A stretch of 64,000 nucleotides of DNA from Komagataeibacter swingsii (GTDB taxonomy: Bacteria; Pseudomonadota; Alphaproteobacteria; Acetobacterales; Acetobacteraceae): positions 1 to 64,000 of the forward strand of contig NZ_NKUB01000005.1 of the NCBI RefSeq assembly GCF_003207895.1, written 5' to 3'. A program made the position numbers and the translations under genes. Every line of letters starts with the position of its first letter. Position 1 is the first letter of the stretch. Positions 37,422 through 48,986 of this stretch are shown here, in pieces. Below the pieces are notes generated by a model. The model did not search any database. It worked only from the letters and a program-made list of their open reading frames with translations, and had not been told where the DNA came from.

Positions 37422-38486
37422 ATGAAGCTGCAGAAACATGTATCCGGGATGGGGCGTCGCTCCTTTCTGTCTGTCATGGCGGCAGCCGGCAGCATTCCGC
37501 TTGCTTCATCGGCTGAAGCAGGGGACGGCACGGCCGTGAGCCAGCAGTGGGCCATTTTCCGCAGCAAGTATTTCCATCCCGATGGCCGTATCGTTGACAC
37601 CGGCAATAGTGGCGAATCCCACAGCGAGGGGCAGGGCTACGGCATGCTGTTCGCCGCCACCGCTGGCGACCAGACGGCGTTTGAGGCGATATGGGTGTGG
37701 GCGCGCACCAATCTCCAGCACAAGACCGACGCCCTGTTTTCGTGGCGTTACCTGGATGGGCATAACCCGCCGGTCGCGGACAAGAATAATGCCACCGATG
37801 GCGACCTGCTGATCGCGCTGGGCCTGGCGCGGGCCGGCAAGCTTTGGAAGCGGGCTGACTATATCCAGGACGCTATGGCCATCTACGCCGATGTGCTGAA
37901 GCTCATGACCATGAAGGTCGGCCCCTACGAGGTGCTGCTGCCCGGTGCGACCGGATTCGTCACCAAGGATGCGGTTACCCTCAACCTTTCCTATTACGTC
38001 ATGCCCTCGCTCATGCAGGCGTTTGAGCTGTCGGCCGATGCAAGGTGGCAGACCGTCATGGAAAACGGCCTGCGCATTATCGCCAAGGGACGATTCGGTG
38101 AATGGAAGCTGCCGCCGGACTGGCTGTCGATCAATCGGCAGACCGGCGCTTTCTCCATCGCCAAGGGCTGGCCGCCGCGTTTTTCCTATGATGCGATTCG
38201 CGTCCCGCTCTACCTTTACTGGGCGCATATGCTGTCGCCGGATCTCCTGGCTGACTTCACGCTTTTCTGGAACCATTTCGGCGCATCGGCATTGCCGGGC
38301 TGGGTGGACCTGACGAATGGCGCGCGCTCGCCCTATAACGCGCCGCCCGGCTATCTGGCCGTCGCGTCGTGTTCGGGTCTGGCGTCGGCAGGGGAACTGC
38401 CCACGCTGGATCATGCGCCGGATTATTATTCCGCAGCACTTACATTGCTGGTCTATATCGCCCGTGCCGAGGGAGGTGGGATGTGA
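37422..38486 (+). CDS. cmcAx: Endo-beta-1,4-glucanase CMCax (GH8), twin-arginine signal
   Basis: 354 residues from ATG 37422 (alternatives 37407 and 37449). A secreted glycoside hydrolase family 8 enzyme (BcsZ equivalent) that trims glucan during cellulose assembly. The mature part carries GESHSEGQGYGMLFA (catalytic Glu region), DKNNATDGDLLIALGLARAG and SYYVMPSLMQAF. The signal has GRRSFLSVMAAAGS followed by a cut after SSAEA, a twin-arginine-like motif that is lost or truncated with later starts. No start has a strong ribosome site. First gene of the bcs operon; its stop overlaps the ccpA GTG. Confidence 0.9.
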   Translation: MKLQKHVSGMGRRSFLSVMAAAGSIPLASSAEAGDGTAVSQQWAIFRSKYFHPDGRIVDTGNSGESHSEGQGYGMLFAATAGDQTAFEAIWVWARTNLQHKTDALFSWRYLDGHNPPVADKNNATDGDLLIALGLARAGKLWKRADYIQDAMAIYADVLKLMTMKVGPYEVLLPGATGFVTKDAVTLNLSYYVMPSLMQAFELSADARWQTVMENGLRIIAKGRFGEWKLPPDWLSINRQTGAFSIAKGWPPRFSYDAIRVPLYLYWAHMLSPDLLADFTLFWNHFGASALPGWVDLTNGARSPYNAPPGYLAVASCSGLASAGELPTLDHAPDYYSAALTLLVYIARAEGGGM

Positions 38487-39466
38487 GTTCAGCCGATAAG
38501 GAAGTCGCAGGAGTACAGGCGCCGCGCCCGACCGTGGACATGGATAATCCACAGGATGTGTCCCGCATGCTGACGGCTGGCTACGGCCTGAGCGGGGAGG
38601 GGTTCCATTACCGTTCCTTCCGCTCCGTCGTACGCGATATGCCTGTGGAGGACGCTGAAGAGTCCCTCCATGAAGACACGCCCGACGTGCATGCCTATGC
38701 TGAAGACCAGTATGCCGAACCGGAACCGCACGTTCCCGCCGCCGAGCCGGCACCGGAGCCTGTGGCCCCGCCGGTCGTAGCCTCCCCCGAGGTATCCCCC
38801 GCGCCACCGCCTCCCGCGCCGCCATCGCCAGTGGCGCTGGAGGTCGTGCATGTACCCCAGCCCCCCGTGGCCGAGACCATTGCCCCACCGCCACCGTCCG
38901 CCCCGCCGCCGGAAACGGTGGTGCGCCCCGCACCACGGCCAGCGCCCGCCGCTTCGGCGCCGGGTGTCGTGCAGTCGGGTGGGCAGGAGCGACGGGGCCT
39001 GCCGCCGTTTGCCGAAGCGCCTGCCGCCCCCGTGTCGCCGCGCCCGACACCGGCGCAGTCCGCGCCCTTCACGGTTGCAGCGCCAGAGCCGGTGGTTGCC
39101 GCGACAGATGACTGGGCCCCTGTACCCAAGGCGCAGCAGCGTCGCGGGCAGCGCCCGACCGGACCTGGATTCTTTTTTGCCAGGGCGGGCGACCGGACCC
39201 AGATGGGCCGGTTGTTCCAACCCGCCCCGGTGCCGACAGCACGGCCTGTTCCCAAACCTGCTTCCAAGGTGACCACGATGACCAAGCTAGACAAGAATTC
39301 ATGGAATAAAAGCGCGGGACGGCAGCCGGCCCCGACAGACAATTCCCCGACCCTGACGGAAGTGTTCATGACGCTGGGTGGCCGGGCCACGGACCGTCTG
39401 ATCCCCAAGCCAAGCCTGCGTGAAGCCCTGCTGCGCAAGCGTGAAGAAGAGAACGGGCAATCCTGA
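38483..39466 (+). CDS. ccpA: Cellulose-complementing protein CcpA
   Basis: 327 residues starting at GTG 38483 (GGGAGGTGGG upstream, overlapping the cmcAx stop as GTGA). N-terminal conserved part (about 12-50) contains YGLSGEGFHYRSF. The middle (about 75-200) is Pro/Ala/Val-rich and probably disordered. The C-terminal block has EVFMTLGGRATDRL and KPSLREALLRKREEE, the best-conserved motif in CcpAx proteins. CcpAx interacts with BcsD and is needed for cellulose crystallisation in vivo in Komagataeibacter. Codon and residue bias reflects the low-complexity linker. Confidence 0.9.
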   Translation: MSSADKEVAGVQAPRPTVDMDNPQDVSRMLTAGYGLSGEGFHYRSFRSVVRDMPVEDAEESLHEDTPDVHAYAEDQYAEPEPHVPAAEPAPEPVAPPVVASPEVSPAPPPPAPPSPVALEVVHVPQPPVAETIAPPPPSAPPPETVVRPAPRPAPAASAPGVVQSGGQERRGLPPFAEAPAAPVSPRPTPAQSAPFTVAAPEPVVAATDDWAPVPKAQQRRGQRPTGPGFFFARAGDRTQMGRLFQPAPVPTARPVPKPASKVTTMTKLDKNSWNKSAGRQPAPTDNSPTLTEVFMTLGGRATDRLIPKPSLREALLRKREEENGQS

Positions 39467-39653
39467 ACCGGATCGGCGGGCTGGACATGGTGGCAGGCCG
39501 GCCCGCGACGGGAAGAAGGGCAGGGGATGATCCCCGTATGACCCGCAGGCCACGCGGGCCGAAAGGCGACATGACGGACCAGATGCGTCTGACGGTTTTC
39601 TTTTGAACGTAACTATCTGTTTTATCAGTATTTATTAATCGGACGAGTTATTG

Positions 39654-41891
39654 ATGTCAGAGGTTCAGTCGTCAGCGCCTGCGGAAAGTCGGTTTGACCG
39701 CATTTCCAACAAGATACTGTCACTGCGCGGTGCCAGTTACATAGTTGGGGCAGTGGGGATTTTTGCCCTGCTCGCCGCCACTACAGTCACGCTGTCGATA
39801 AATGAACAGTTGATTGTGGCATTAATATGTATCGCGGTCTTTTTCATCGTCGGCCGGCATAAAAGCCGTCGCACACAGGTCTTTCTCGAAGTGCTTTCGG
39901 CGCTGGTGTCGCTGCGGTACCTGACATGGCGCCTGACGGAAACGCTGGACTTCGACACATGGATACAGGGCGGGCTGGGCGTTACCCTGCTGCTGGCGGA
40001 ACTTTACGCGCTGTACATGCTGTTCCTCAGCTATTTCCAGACGATTTCCCCCCTTCATCGCGCCCCGCTGCCGCTGTCACCCAATCCGGATGACTGGCCC
40101 ACGGTCGATATCTTCATCCCGACCTACGATGAATCGCTGGGCATCGTGCGCCTGACGGTGCTGGGTGCGCTGGGTATCGACTGGCCGCCCGACAAGGTGA
40201 ACGTCTACATTCTGGATGACGGAAGGCGCGAGGAATTCGCCCGCTTTGCCGAGGAATGTGGCGCGCGCTACATCGCCCGTCCCGATAACGCGCATGCCAA
40301 GGCGGGTAACCTCAACTACGCCATCAAGCATACGACAGGCGATCACATCCTCATCCTTGACTGTGACCACATTCCGACGCGCGCGTTCCTGCAGATCGCG
40401 ATGGGCTGGATGGTCGATGATCCGAAGATCGCCCTGATGCAGACCCCGCATCACTTCTATTCCCCCGACCCGTTCCAGCGTAACTTGGCCGTGGGGTACC
40501 GTACCCCGCCGGAAGGCAACCTGTTCTACGGTGTCATCCAGGACGGCAACGACTTCTGGGATGCAACCTTCTTCTGCGGTTCGTGCGCCATCCTGCGCCG
40601 CAAGGCGATTGAGGAAATCGGCGGTTTCGCAACCGAAACCGTGACGGAAGATGCCCATACCGCACTGCGCATGCAGCGCAAGGGATGGTCAACGGCCTAC
40701 CTGCGCATTCCGCTGGCCAGTGGCCTGGCGACGGAACGCCTTGTCACGCATATCGGTCAGCGCATGCGCTGGGCGCGCGGCATGATCCAGATTTTCCGTG
40801 TCGATAACCCGATGATGGGACCAGGGCTGAAGCTGGGGCAGCGGCTGTGCTACCTGTCGGCCATGACGTCGTTCTTCTTCGCCATTCCCCGCGTCATCTT
40901 CCTTGCGTCTCCGCTGGCGTTCCTGTTCTTCAACCAGAACATCATCGCCGCGTCCCCGATCGCGGTGCTGGCCTATGCCATCCCGCATATGTTCCATTCC
41001 ATCGCGACGGCGGCGAAAGTCAACAAGGGCTGGCGTTATTCATTCTGGAGTGAAGTGTACGAAACCGTCATGGCGCTGTTCCTGGTGCGTGTGACCATCG
41101 TGACGCTGCTGTTCCCCTCCAGGGGCAAATTCAACGTGACGGAAAAAGGTGGTGTCCTTGAACACGAGGAATTCGACCTCGGGGCCACCTATCCGAACAT
41201 CATCTTCGCCTGCATCATGGCCCTTGGCCTGCTGCGTGGCGGATATGCGCTGATCTTCCAGCATCTGGACATCATTTCGGAACGTGCTTACGCGCTGAAC
41301 TGCATCTGGTCGGTGATCAGCCTGATCATCCTGCTGGCGGCCGTCGCCGTGGGCCGCGAAACCAAGCAGATCCGCCAGAGCCACCGTATTGAAGCCCATA
41401 TCCCTGTTACGGTTTATGATTACGAGGGCAATTCAAGCCACGGTATTACCGAAGACGTGTCCATGGGCGGCGTGGCGATCCACATGCCCTGGCGCGATGT
41501 GACCCCGGACCAGCCCGTACAGGTCGTGGTCCATACAATACTGGATGGCGAGGAGGTGAATCTTCCGGCCACCATGATCCGCAGCGCCCGGGGCAAGGCC
41601 GTGTTTACATGGTCGATTACCAACATTCAGGTTGAAGCGGCAGTGGTCCGGTTCGTGTTCGGACGCGCCGATGCCTGGCTGCAGTGGAATAATTATGAGG
41701 ATGACCGGCCGTTACGAAGCCTGTGGAGTCTGATCCTCAGCATCAAGGCACTGTTCCGCAAGAAGGGTCAGATGATTGCCCAAAGTCGTCCCAAGAACAA
41801 ACCAATTGCACTGCCGGTTGAGCGTAGGGAGCCAACAACCAGTCAGGGTGGTCAGAAACAGGAAGGAAAGATCAGTCGTGCGGCCTCGTGA
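39654..41891 (+). CDS. bcsA: Cellulose synthase catalytic subunit BcsA
   Basis: 745 residues. Inner-membrane GT2 processive glucosyltransferase polymerising UDP-glucose and extruding the chain. N-terminal membrane spans (about 27-67 and 105-128) precede the catalytic domain with DCDH (236-239), TED (331-333) and QRMRW (369-373). Further spans follow, then the C-terminal PilZ domain with RQSHR (574-578) and DVSMGG (601-606) that binds cyclic di-GMP. All key residues are intact. The ATG at 39654 follows GGACGAG; a TTG is adjacent upstream. 187 bp after ccpA. Confidence 0.98.
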   Translation: MSEVQSSAPAESRFDRISNKILSLRGASYIVGAVGIFALLAATTVTLSINEQLIVALICIAVFFIVGRHKSRRTQVFLEVLSALVSLRYLTWRLTETLDFDTWIQGGLGVTLLLAELYALYMLFLSYFQTISPLHRAPLPLSPNPDDWPTVDIFIPTYDESLGIVRLTVLGALGIDWPPDKVNVYILDDGRREEFARFAEECGARYIARPDNAHAKAGNLNYAIKHTTGDHILILDCDHIPTRAFLQIAMGWMVDDPKIALMQTPHHFYSPDPFQRNLAVGYRTPPEGNLFYGVIQDGNDFWDATFFCGSCAILRRKAIEEIGGFATETVTEDAHTALRMQRKGWSTAYLRIPLASGLATERLVTHIGQRMRWARGMIQIFRVDNPMMGPGLKLGQRLCYLSAMTSFFFAIPRVIFLASPLAFLFFNQNIIAASPIAVLAYAIPHMFHSIATAAKVNKGWRYSFWSEVYETVMALFLVRVTIVTLLFPSRGKFNVTEKGGVLEHEEFDLGATYPNIIFACIMALGLLRGGYALIFQHLDIISERAYALNCIWSVISLIILLAAVAVGRETKQIRQSHRIEAHIPVTVYDYEGNSSHGITEDVSMGGVAIHMPWRDVTPDQPVQVVVHTILDGEEVNLPATMIRSARGKAVFTWSITNIQVEAAVVRFVFGRADAWLQWNNYEDDRPLRSLWSLILSIKALFRKKGQMIAQSRPKNKPIALPVERREPTTSQGGQKQEGKISRAAS

Positions 41892-41892
41892 T

Positions 41893-44310
41893 ATGAAAAT
41901 GGTGTCCCTGATCGCGCTACTGGTCTTTGCAACGGGAGCGCAGGCTGCCCCGATTGCATCCAAGGCGCCAGCCCCCCAGCCTACGGGCAATGACCTGCCG
42001 CCCCTGCCGGCCTCCGCCCCTGCGGCGCAGCCCCAGGCGCAGGCGGGAAACAATGCGGCCCCAGGTGCGACCGCCGCCGCCACCCCGGCGGCGGATGCGG
42101 CCAATAACGCGGATGCGATACTGGACAATGCCGAAAATGCGGCAGGTGCCGGTTCCGATGTCGCGACCGTTCATACCTATTCCCTGAAGGAACTGGGTGC
42201 GGAAAGCGCGCTGACCATGCGCGGCTCGGCGCCCCTGCAGGGCCTGCAGTTCGGTATCCCGGCGGACCAGTTGGTGACGTCGGCCCGCCTGGTGGTGTCG
42301 GGCGCGATGTCGCCCAACCTCCAGCCCGACAACAGTGCGGTTACGATCACACTGAATGAACAGTATATCGGCACGCTGCGCCCCGATCCGTCGCACCCTG
42401 CGTTTGGCCCGCTGTCGTTTGATGTCAATCCCATTTTCTTTGTCAGCGGCAACCGCCTGAATTTCAGTTTTGCCGCTGGGTCGAAAGGGTGCACGGACCC
42501 GTCCAACGGGCTGCAGTGGGCCAGCGTGTCCGAACATTCGCAGCTGCAGATCACGACCATTCCGCTCCCCCCCCGGCGCCAGCTGGCCCGGCTGCCGCAG
42601 CCTTTCTTTGACAAGACTGTAAGGCAGAAAGTGGTCATTCCGTTTGTCCTTGCACAGACATTTGATCCCGAAGTGCTCAAGGCATCCGGCATCATTGCGT
42701 CGTGGTTCGGGCAGCAGACCGATTACCGTGGCGTCAATTTCCCCGTATTTTCCACCATTCCCCAGACCGGCAACGCCATTGTGGTCGGTGTGGCGGACGA
42801 ACTGCCTTCCGCGCTGGGGCGGCCTTCGATCAGCGGGCCGACCCTGATGGAAGTCGCCAATCCCTCCGACCCCAACGGCACGCTGCTGCTGGTGACGGGG
42901 CGTGACCGCGATGAAGTCATTACCGCAAGCAAGGGGGTCGGCTTTGGTTCCAGCGCCCTGCCGGTCGCCAGCCGCATGGACGTGGCGCCGATTGACGTGG
43001 CCCCCCGCGCCGCGAATGATGCGCCGTCCTTCATACCCACCACCCGCCCGGTCCGGCTGGGCGAGCTGGTGCCTGTCAGCGCATTGCAGGGGGAAGGCTA
43101 TACGCCGGGCGTCCTGTCGGTTCCCTTCCGTGTATCCCCCGACCTGTATACGTGGCGTGACCGGCCGTACAAGCTGAACGTGCGCTTCCGTGCGCCGGAT
43201 GGCCCGATCCTGGATGTGGCGCGTTCGCATCTGGATGTCGGCATCAACAATACCTACCTGCAATCCTATTCGCTGCGCGAGCAGAGTTCGGCAGTCGACC
43301 AGCTGCTGCGCCGTGTTGGCGTGGGCACCCAGAACGCGGGCGTGGAACAGCATACGCTGACCATTCCGCCGTGGATGGTGTTCGGCCAGGATCAGTTGCA
43401 GTTCTATTTTGATGCGGCGCCGCTGACGGAGCCGGGCTGCCGCCCCGGGCCAAGCCTGATCCACATGTCGGTTGACCCGGATTCAACCATCGACCTGTCC
43501 AACTCCTACCACATCACGCGCATGCCCAACCTCGCCTACATGGCCAGCGCGGGCTATCCGTTCACCACCTATGCCGACCTGTCGCGTTCGGCCGTGGTGT
43601 TGCCGGATCATCCCAATGGCACGGTGGTCAGCGCCTATCTTGACCTCATGGGGTTCATGGGGGCGACGACCTGGTATCCCGTATCGGGTGTCGATATCGT
43701 TTCGGCCGATCATGTAAGCGATGTGGCGGACCGGAACCTGATCGTCCTGTCCACCCTGTCGAACAGCGGCGAAGTTTCCTCGCTGCTGGCCAACTCGGCC
43801 TACCAGATTTCGGACGGGCGGCTGCACATGGGGCTGCGTTCCACACTCAGCGGGGTGTGGAACATCTTCCAGGACCCGATGTCGGTCCTGAGCAACACCC
43901 ATCCGACCGAGGTCGAAACCGCCCTGACCGGTGGCGTGGGCGCGATGGTGGAGGCGGAATCGCCGCTGGCGTCCGGCCGCACGGTGCTGGCCCTGCTGTC
44001 GGGTGACGGGCAGGGGCTGGATAACCTGGTCCAGATACTCGGACAGCGTAAGAACCAGGCAAAGGTGCAGGGTGACCTGGTGCTGGCGCATGGCGACGAC
44101 CTGACATCCTACCGCAGTTCACCGCTCTATACGGTTGGCACGCTGCCGATGTGGCTCATGCCTGACTGGTACATGCATAATCATCCGATCCGTGTGGTCG
44201 TGGTTGGCCTGTTCGGCTGTCTGCTGGTCGTGGCTGTTCTGGTGCGTGCACTGTTCCGCCACGCGATGTACCGTCGCCGGCAGCTGCAGGAAGAAAGGCA
44301 GAAATCGTGA
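41893..44310 (+). CDS. bcsB: Cellulose synthase periplasmic subunit BcsB
   Basis: 805 residues. [18 protein letters not shown] is a Sec signal cleaved before APIAS. An Ala/Pro-rich spacer (about 20-90) is followed by alternating carbohydrate-binding and flavodoxin-like domains, and a C-terminal membrane helix (about 770-795) that anchors BcsB to BcsA. It guides the emerging glucan. An in-frame GTG at 41878 has a better ribosome site (AGGAAAG, 7 nt) and would add MRPRD. The frame remains open upstream over the end of bcsA. Its stop overlaps the bcsC start. Confidence 0.96.
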   Translation: MKMVSLIALLVFATGAQAAPIASKAPAPQPTGNDLPPLPASAPAAQPQAQAGNNAAPGATAAATPAADAANNADAILDNAENAAGAGSDVATVHTYSLKELGAESALTMRGSAPLQGLQFGIPADQLVTSARLVVSGAMSPNLQPDNSAVTITLNEQYIGTLRPDPSHPAFGPLSFDVNPIFFVSGNRLNFSFAAGSKGCTDPSNGLQWASVSEHSQLQITTIPLPPRRQLARLPQPFFDKTVRQKVVIPFVLAQTFDPEVLKASGIIASWFGQQTDYRGVNFPVFSTIPQTGNAIVVGVADELPSALGRPSISGPTLMEVANPSDPNGTLLLVTGRDRDEVITASKGVGFGSSALPVASRMDVAPIDVAPRAANDAPSFIPTTRPVRLGELVPVSALQGEGYTPGVLSVPFRVSPDLYTWRDRPYKLNVRFRAPDGPILDVARSHLDVGINNTYLQSYSLREQSSAVDQLLRRVGVGTQNAGVEQHTLTIPPWMVFGQDQLQFYFDAAPLTEPGCRPGPSLIHMSVDPDSTIDLSNSYHITRMPNLAYMASAGYPFTTYADLSRSAVVLPDHPNGTVVSAYLDLMGFMGATTWYPVSGVDIVSADHVSDVADRNLIVLSTLSNSGEVSSLLANSAYQISDGRLHMGLRSTLSGVWNIFQDPMSVLSNTHPTEVETALTGGVGAMVEAESPLASGRTVLALLSGDGQGLDNLVQILGQRKNQAKVQGDLVLAHGDDLTSYRSSPLYTVGTLPMWLMPDWYMHNHPIRVVVVGLFGCLLVVAVLVRALFRHAMYRRRQLQEERQKS

Positions 44311-47300
44311 TCATGAACAGGCGATACGTCTTTTCACTTTCTGCCGGGCTTCTTGCCAGCAGTTGCATGGGCGTGATGGTGGCCGTGCCGGTCGCCCGCG
44401 CGCAACAGGCGTCAACGGCCATGACGGGCGCGCAGGCCACTGGTGGCGCTGCCGCGCCACGGCAGATCCTGCTGCAGCAGGCGCGCTTCTGGTTGCAGCA
44501 GCAGCAGTATGACAATGCCCGGCAGGCATTGCAGAACGCGCAGCGGATCGCGCCCGACTCGCCCGACGTGCTGGAAGTCCAGGGCGAATACCAGACGGCC
44601 ATCGGCAACCGTGAAGCCGCGGCTGACACCCTGCGTCACCTGCAGCAGGTCGCACCGGACAGTGCGGCGGCGAACAGCCTGACCGACCTGCTGCATGAGC
44701 GTTCCATTGCCACTTCCGACCTGTCGCAGGTACGTTCGCTTGCGGCATCAGGCCATAACGCGCAGGCCGTGGCCGGGTACCAGAAGCTGTTCAATGGTGG
44801 AAAACCGCCCCATTCGCTGGCGGTGGAATATTACCAGACAATGGCCGGCGTGCCGGCCGACTGGGATCAGGCGCGGGCAGGGCTGGCCAGCGTCGTGTCG
44901 GCCAATCCGCAGGATTACCGCGCCCAGCTCGCTTTCGCGCAGGCACTGACCTATAATACCGCGACCCGTATGGAGGGTCTGGCGCGACTGAAGGACCTTC
45001 AGGGCTTCCGCAGCCAGGCCCCGGTTGAAGCCGCGGCCGCGACCCAGTCCTATCGACAGACACTGGGCTGGCTTCCGGTCACGCCGGAGACGCAGCCGCT
45101 CATGCAGCAGTGGCTGGCGGCCCATCCCGATGACGCGGCGCTGAAGGAACACATGCTTCATCCGCCCGGCGGTCCGCCGGACAAGGCGGGCCTTGCGCGT
45201 CAGGCGGGTTACCAGCAGTTGAACGCCGGGCGTCTTTCCGCCGCCGAGCAGTCCTTCCAGTCCGCATTGCAGATCAATTCGCATGATGCGGATTCGCTGG
45301 GCGGCATGGGGCTGGTCAGCATGCGCCAGGGCGACGCGGCGGAAGCACGGCGTTATTTCCAGGAGGCGATGGCAGCCGATCCCAAGACGGCCGATCGCTG
45401 GCGGCCCGCGCTGGCGGGTATGGAAATCAGTGGTGACTATGCCGCCGTGCGCCAGATGATCGCGGCACATGAATATACCGAGGCCAAGCTGCGCCTGACA
45501 TCGCTGGCGCGCCAGCCGGGGCAGTTCACAGGGGCTACCCTGATGCTGGCGGACCTGGAGCGCACGACCGGACAGATTGATGCGGCCGAGCAGTCGTACC
45601 GTTCCGTCCTGGCGCGTGACCCCAACAGCCCGCTGGCCCTGATGGGACTGGCACGGGTGGACATGGCGCAGGGCAATACGGCGGAAGCCCGCCAGCTGCT
45701 TTCACGCGTCGGGCCGCAATACGCCGAACAGGTAGGCGAGATCGAGGTGACGGGCCTGATGGCCGCGGCCGCGCACACGTCGGATTCGGCACGCAAGGTT
45801 TCCATCCTGCGTGAAGCCATGGCACAGGCGCCGCGCGACCCGTGGGTGCGCATCAACCTCGCCAACGCCCTGCAGCAGCAAGGCGACGTGGCGGAAGCCG
45901 GTCGCGTCATGCAGCCGATCCTGGCCAACCCGGTCACGGCGCAGGACCGGCAGGCAGGCATCCTGTATACCTATGGCGCTGGCAACGACGCGGCGACCCG
46001 CCGCCTGCTGTCTGGCCTGTCGCCCGAGGACTATTCCCCGGCCATCCGTTCCATTGCCGAGGAAATGCAGATCAAGGAAGATCTGGCCAGCCGCCTGTCC
46101 ATGGTGGCGAACCCGGTGCCGCTGATCCGGGAAGCGCTGTCCCCGCCGGACCCGACGGGCGCGCGTGGCGTGGCCGTGGCCGATCTGTTCCGCCAGCGTG
46201 GCGATATGCTCCATGCCCGCATGGCGCTGCGCATCGCCTCGACCCGCACGATCGACCTGTCGACCGACCAGCGTCTGGCCTACGCCACCGAATACATGAA
46301 GATCAGCAACCCGGTCGCCGCCGCCCGCCTGCTTGCGCCCCTGGGCGATGGCAGCGGGAACGGGACGGGCAATGCGCTGCCGCCTGAACAGCAGCAGACC
46401 CTGCAGCAGCTTCGCATGGGGATTTCCGTGGCCCAGTCCGACCTGCTGAACCAGCGTGGCGACCAGGCGCAGGCCTACGACCATCTGGCCCCGGCGCTAC
46501 GGGCCGACCCGGAGGCGACCTCGCCCAAGCTCGCGCTGGCCCGGCTGTACAATGGTGAAGGCAAGGCGAGCAAGGCGCTGGAAATCGACCTTGCGGTGCT
46601 GCGTCACAACCCGCAGGACCTTGATGCCCGCCAGGCCGCGGTGCAGGCCGCGGTCAATAGCGGCCGCAAGAGCCTGGCGACCCGTCTTGCGATGGATGGC
46701 GTGCAGGAAAGCCCGATGGATGCCCGTGCGTGGCTGGGCATGGCCGTGGCCGATCAGGCCGACGGGCATGGCCACCGCACCATTGCGGACCTGCGCCGGG
46801 CCTATGACCTTCGCCTCCAGCAGGTCGAGGGATCCCACATGGCGGCGGGCGCCGGTGCGGCGGAAGACGCGCTTGCGCCCCCGTCCAGCAATCCCTTCCG
46901 CCATCATGGATACGGGCGGCAGACGGAACTGGGCGCGCCGGTTACCGGCGGGTCCTACAGCATGGAAGCGACCTCGCCCGAGGCATCGGACCAGATGCTG
47001 TCCTCTATTTCCGGGCAGATCAATACGCTGCGTGAAAACCTTGCCCCGTCCATTGACGGTGGCCTCGGGTTCCGGTCGCGTTCGGGCGAACACGGCATGG
47101 GCCGCCTGACGGAAGCCAATATCCCCATTGTCGGCCGCCTGCCACTTCAGGCGGGTGAGTCCAGCCTGACCTTCTCGCTCACGCCAACCATGATCTGGTC
47201 GGGTGACCTGGACAGCGGTTCGGTCTATGACGTTCCCCGCTTCGGCACCGACATGGCGGTGAAGGCGTGGAACCAGTACGCCAGTTACATGAACCGGCAG

Positions 47301-48293
47301 AACCAGAATTCCACCACCCGCTACAAGACCCAGGATATACGGGGCGGAGAAGGCGAAGCCGGTTTTGCGCCGGATGTCCAGTTCGGCAATAGCTGGGTGC
47401 GTGCGGATGTCGGGGCGTCCCCGATCGGCTTCCCCATCACCAATGTGCTGGGCGGGGTCGAGTTCTCGCCGCGTGTCGGTCCGGTCACATTCCGTGTCAG
47501 TGCGGAACGGCGTTCGATCACCAACAGCGTCCTGTCCTATGGCGGGATGCGTGACCCGAACTACTATTCCGCCATCGGGCGCTATGCCCGCAGCCTGTAC
47601 GGCAAGGAACTGGCGTCACAGTGGAGCCAGGAATGGGGCGGCGTCGTCACCAACCATTTCCATGGGCAGGTCGAGGCAACGCTGGGCAACACCATCCTGT
47701 ATGGTGGTGGTGGCTATGCGATCCAGACCGGCAAGAACGTACGGCGCAACAGCGAGCGTGAAGCCGGTATCGGCGTCAATACGCTGGTATGGCATAATGC
47801 CAACATGCTGGTGCGGATCGGTGTCAGCCTGACCTATTTCGGTTATGCCAACAACCAGGATTTCTATACCTATGGGCAGGGCGGCTACTTCTCGCCACAG
47901 TCCTATTACGCAGCCACCGTTCCGATCCGTTATGCCGGTCAGCACAAGCGTCTTGACTGGGACGTGAACGCCTCCGTGGGCTACCAGGTTTTCCACGAGC
48001 ATTCGTCGCCGTTCTTCCCCACGTCTTCGCTGCTGCAGTCGGGCGCGCAGTATGTGGCCAACAACTACGTGGAAAATGCGACAAGCGCTGACTATCTCTC
48101 GCAGGAAACGGTCAACAGCGCCTATTATCCCGGGGATAGTATTGCTAGTCTTACGGGTGGCTTCAATGCTAGGGTAGGGTATCGATTTACCCACAATCTT
48201 CGTCTTGATCTGTCGGGGCGCTGGCAGAAGGCCGGTAACTGGACTGAAAGCGGCGCCATGATTTCCGCACACTATCTTATTATGGACCAGTAA
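44307..48293 (+). CDS. bcsC: Cellulose synthase outer-membrane export subunit BcsC
   Basis: 1328 residues. Signal peptide ends near PVARA. Residues about 45-800 are tetratricopeptide-like helical repeats (for example [40 protein letters not shown] and [20 protein letters not shown]), the periplasmic superhelix. The final 330 residues form the outer-membrane beta-barrel, ending in strand-like SAHYLIMDQ. Translocates glucan across the outer membrane. GTG 44307 overlaps the bcsB stop; ATG 44313 is the alternative. Confidence 0.97.
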   Translation: MIMNRRYVFSLSAGLLASSCMGVMVAVPVARAQQASTAMTGAQATGGAAAPRQILLQQARFWLQQQQYDNARQALQNAQRIAPDSPDVLEVQGEYQTAIGNREAAADTLRHLQQVAPDSAAANSLTDLLHERSIATSDLSQVRSLAASGHNAQAVAGYQKLFNGGKPPHSLAVEYYQTMAGVPADWDQARAGLASVVSANPQDYRAQLAFAQALTYNTATRMEGLARLKDLQGFRSQAPVEAAAATQSYRQTLGWLPVTPETQPLMQQWLAAHPDDAALKEHMLHPPGGPPDKAGLARQAGYQQLNAGRLSAAEQSFQSALQINSHDADSLGGMGLVSMRQGDAAEARRYFQEAMAADPKTADRWRPALAGMEISGDYAAVRQMIAAHEYTEAKLRLTSLARQPGQFTGATLMLADLERTTGQIDAAEQSYRSVLARDPNSPLALMGLARVDMAQGNTAEARQLLSRVGPQYAEQVGEIEVTGLMAAAAHTSDSARKVSILREAMAQAPRDPWVRINLANALQQQGDVAEAGRVMQPILANPVTAQDRQAGILYTYGAGNDAATRRLLSGLSPEDYSPAIRSIAEEMQIKEDLASRLSMVANPVPLIREALSPPDPTGARGVAVADLFRQRGDMLHARMALRIASTRTIDLSTDQRLAYATEYMKISNPVAAARLLAPLGDGSGNGTGNALPPEQQQTLQQLRMGISVAQSDLLNQRGDQAQAYDHLAPALRADPEATSPKLALARLYNGEGKASKALEIDLAVLRHNPQDLDARQAAVQAAVNSGRKSLATRLAMDGVQESPMDARAWLGMAVADQADGHGHRTIADLRRAYDLRLQQVEGSHMAAGAGAAEDALAPPSSNPFRHHGYGRQTELGAPVTGGSYSMEATSPEASDQMLSSISGQINTLRENLAPSIDGGLGFRSRSGEHGMGRLTEANIPIVGRLPLQAGESSLTFSLTPTMIWSGDLDSGSVYDVPRFGTDMAVKAWNQYASYMNRQNQNSTTRYKTQDIRGGEGEAGFAPDVQFGNSWVRADVGASPIGFPITNVLGGVEFSPRVGPVTFRVSAERRSITNSVLSYGGMRDPNYYSAIGRYARSLYGKELASQWSQEWGGVVTNHFHGQVEATLGNTILYGGGGYAIQTGKNVRRNSEREAGIGVNTLVWHNANMLVRIGVSLTYFGYANNQDFYTYGQGGYFSPQSYYAATVPIRYAGQHKRLDWDVNASVGYQVFHEHSSPFFPTSSLLQSGAQYVANNYVENATSADYLSQETVNSAYYPGDSIASLTGGFNARVGYRFTHNLRLDLSGRWQKAGNWTESGAMISAHYLIMDQ

Positions 48294-48763
48294 TGACAAC
48301 TTTCAACGCAAAACCGGACTTCTCGCTTTTCTTGCAGGCCCTGTCATGGGAAATTGACGATCAGGCCGGGATCGAGGTCAGGAATGACCTGTTGCGGGAG
48401 GTCGGCCGCGGAATGGCTGGTCGCCTGCAGCCGCCCCTGTGCAACACCATTCACCAGCTGCAGATCGAACTGAATGCCCTGCTGGGCATGATCAACTGGG
48501 GCTATGTGAAGCTGGAGCTGCTGGCGGAAGAACAGGCCATGCGCATCGTGCATGAAGACCTGCCGCAGGTCGGCAGCGCGGGCGAGCCGTCGGGCACCTG
48601 GCTGGCCCCGGTGCTGGAGGGGCTGTACGGCCGCTGGATCACGTCGCAGCCCGGTGCGTTCGGTGATTACGTCGTCAGCCGTGACGTTGACGCGGAAGAC
48701 CTGAATTCCGTCCCGACCCAGACCATCATCCTGTACATGCGCACCCGCAGCAACAGCAACTGA
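48293..48763 (+). CDS. bcsD: Cellulose synthase subunit BcsD
   Basis: 156 residues, full length for BcsD. Periplasmic octameric ring through which glucan chains pass; needed for ordered crystalline ribbons in acetic acid bacteria. Recognisable by SLFLQALSWEIDDQAG, LREVGRGMAGRL, LNALLGMINWGYVKLEL and the C terminus QTIILYMRTRSNSN. No signal peptide is visible, as usual for the family. Start ATG overlaps the bcsC stop in TAATG. A strong terminator follows. Confidence 0.97.
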   Translation: MTTFNAKPDFSLFLQALSWEIDDQAGIEVRNDLLREVGRGMAGRLQPPLCNTIHQLQIELNALLGMINWGYVKLELLAEEQAMRIVHEDLPQVGSAGEPSGTWLAPVLEGLYGRWITSQPGAFGDYVVSRDVDAEDLNSVPTQTIILYMRTRSNSN

Positions 48764-48793
48764 TCCGGGTCGCCCCGGCCGCGCTGTTGCTGA

Positions 48794-48840
48794 AAACCCC
48801 GTCCGCAGGCATGCATATGGCCCGCGGACGGGGTTTTTTT
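48794..48840 (+). terminator. Rho-independent terminator of the bcs operon
   Basis: AAACCCCGTCCGC pairs with GCGGACGGGGTTT across an ATGC-rich loop, followed by T7. It separates bcsD from bglX, so bglX probably has its own promoter in 48841-48970. Confidence 0.92.
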
Positions 48841-48986
48841 ACACCTGTCGCGCCCGTTTCCAGTCCAGCCTTGCGCTAGATCATGCGGATTGGGGGTGGA
48901 GTGTTCCAGTAATATTGCCGCAGCAGGTGGACGGGCCGTCTGGCCCGCGCCTCTGCTGCCCCTGTCGTCATGGAGGAGCCTGCCGC

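Noticed and set aside
37325-37516. 63-codon frame overlapping the start of cmcAx in another frame
   Set aside because: GGAGGA is too far upstream and AAGG only weak, the frame overlaps the endoglucanase signal peptide, and no domain is visible.
37130-37606. 158-residue minus-strand frame across the cellulose leader
   Set aside because: It is antisense to the operon leader and the cmcAx start, has no domain, and its start lies within cmcAx coding sequence.
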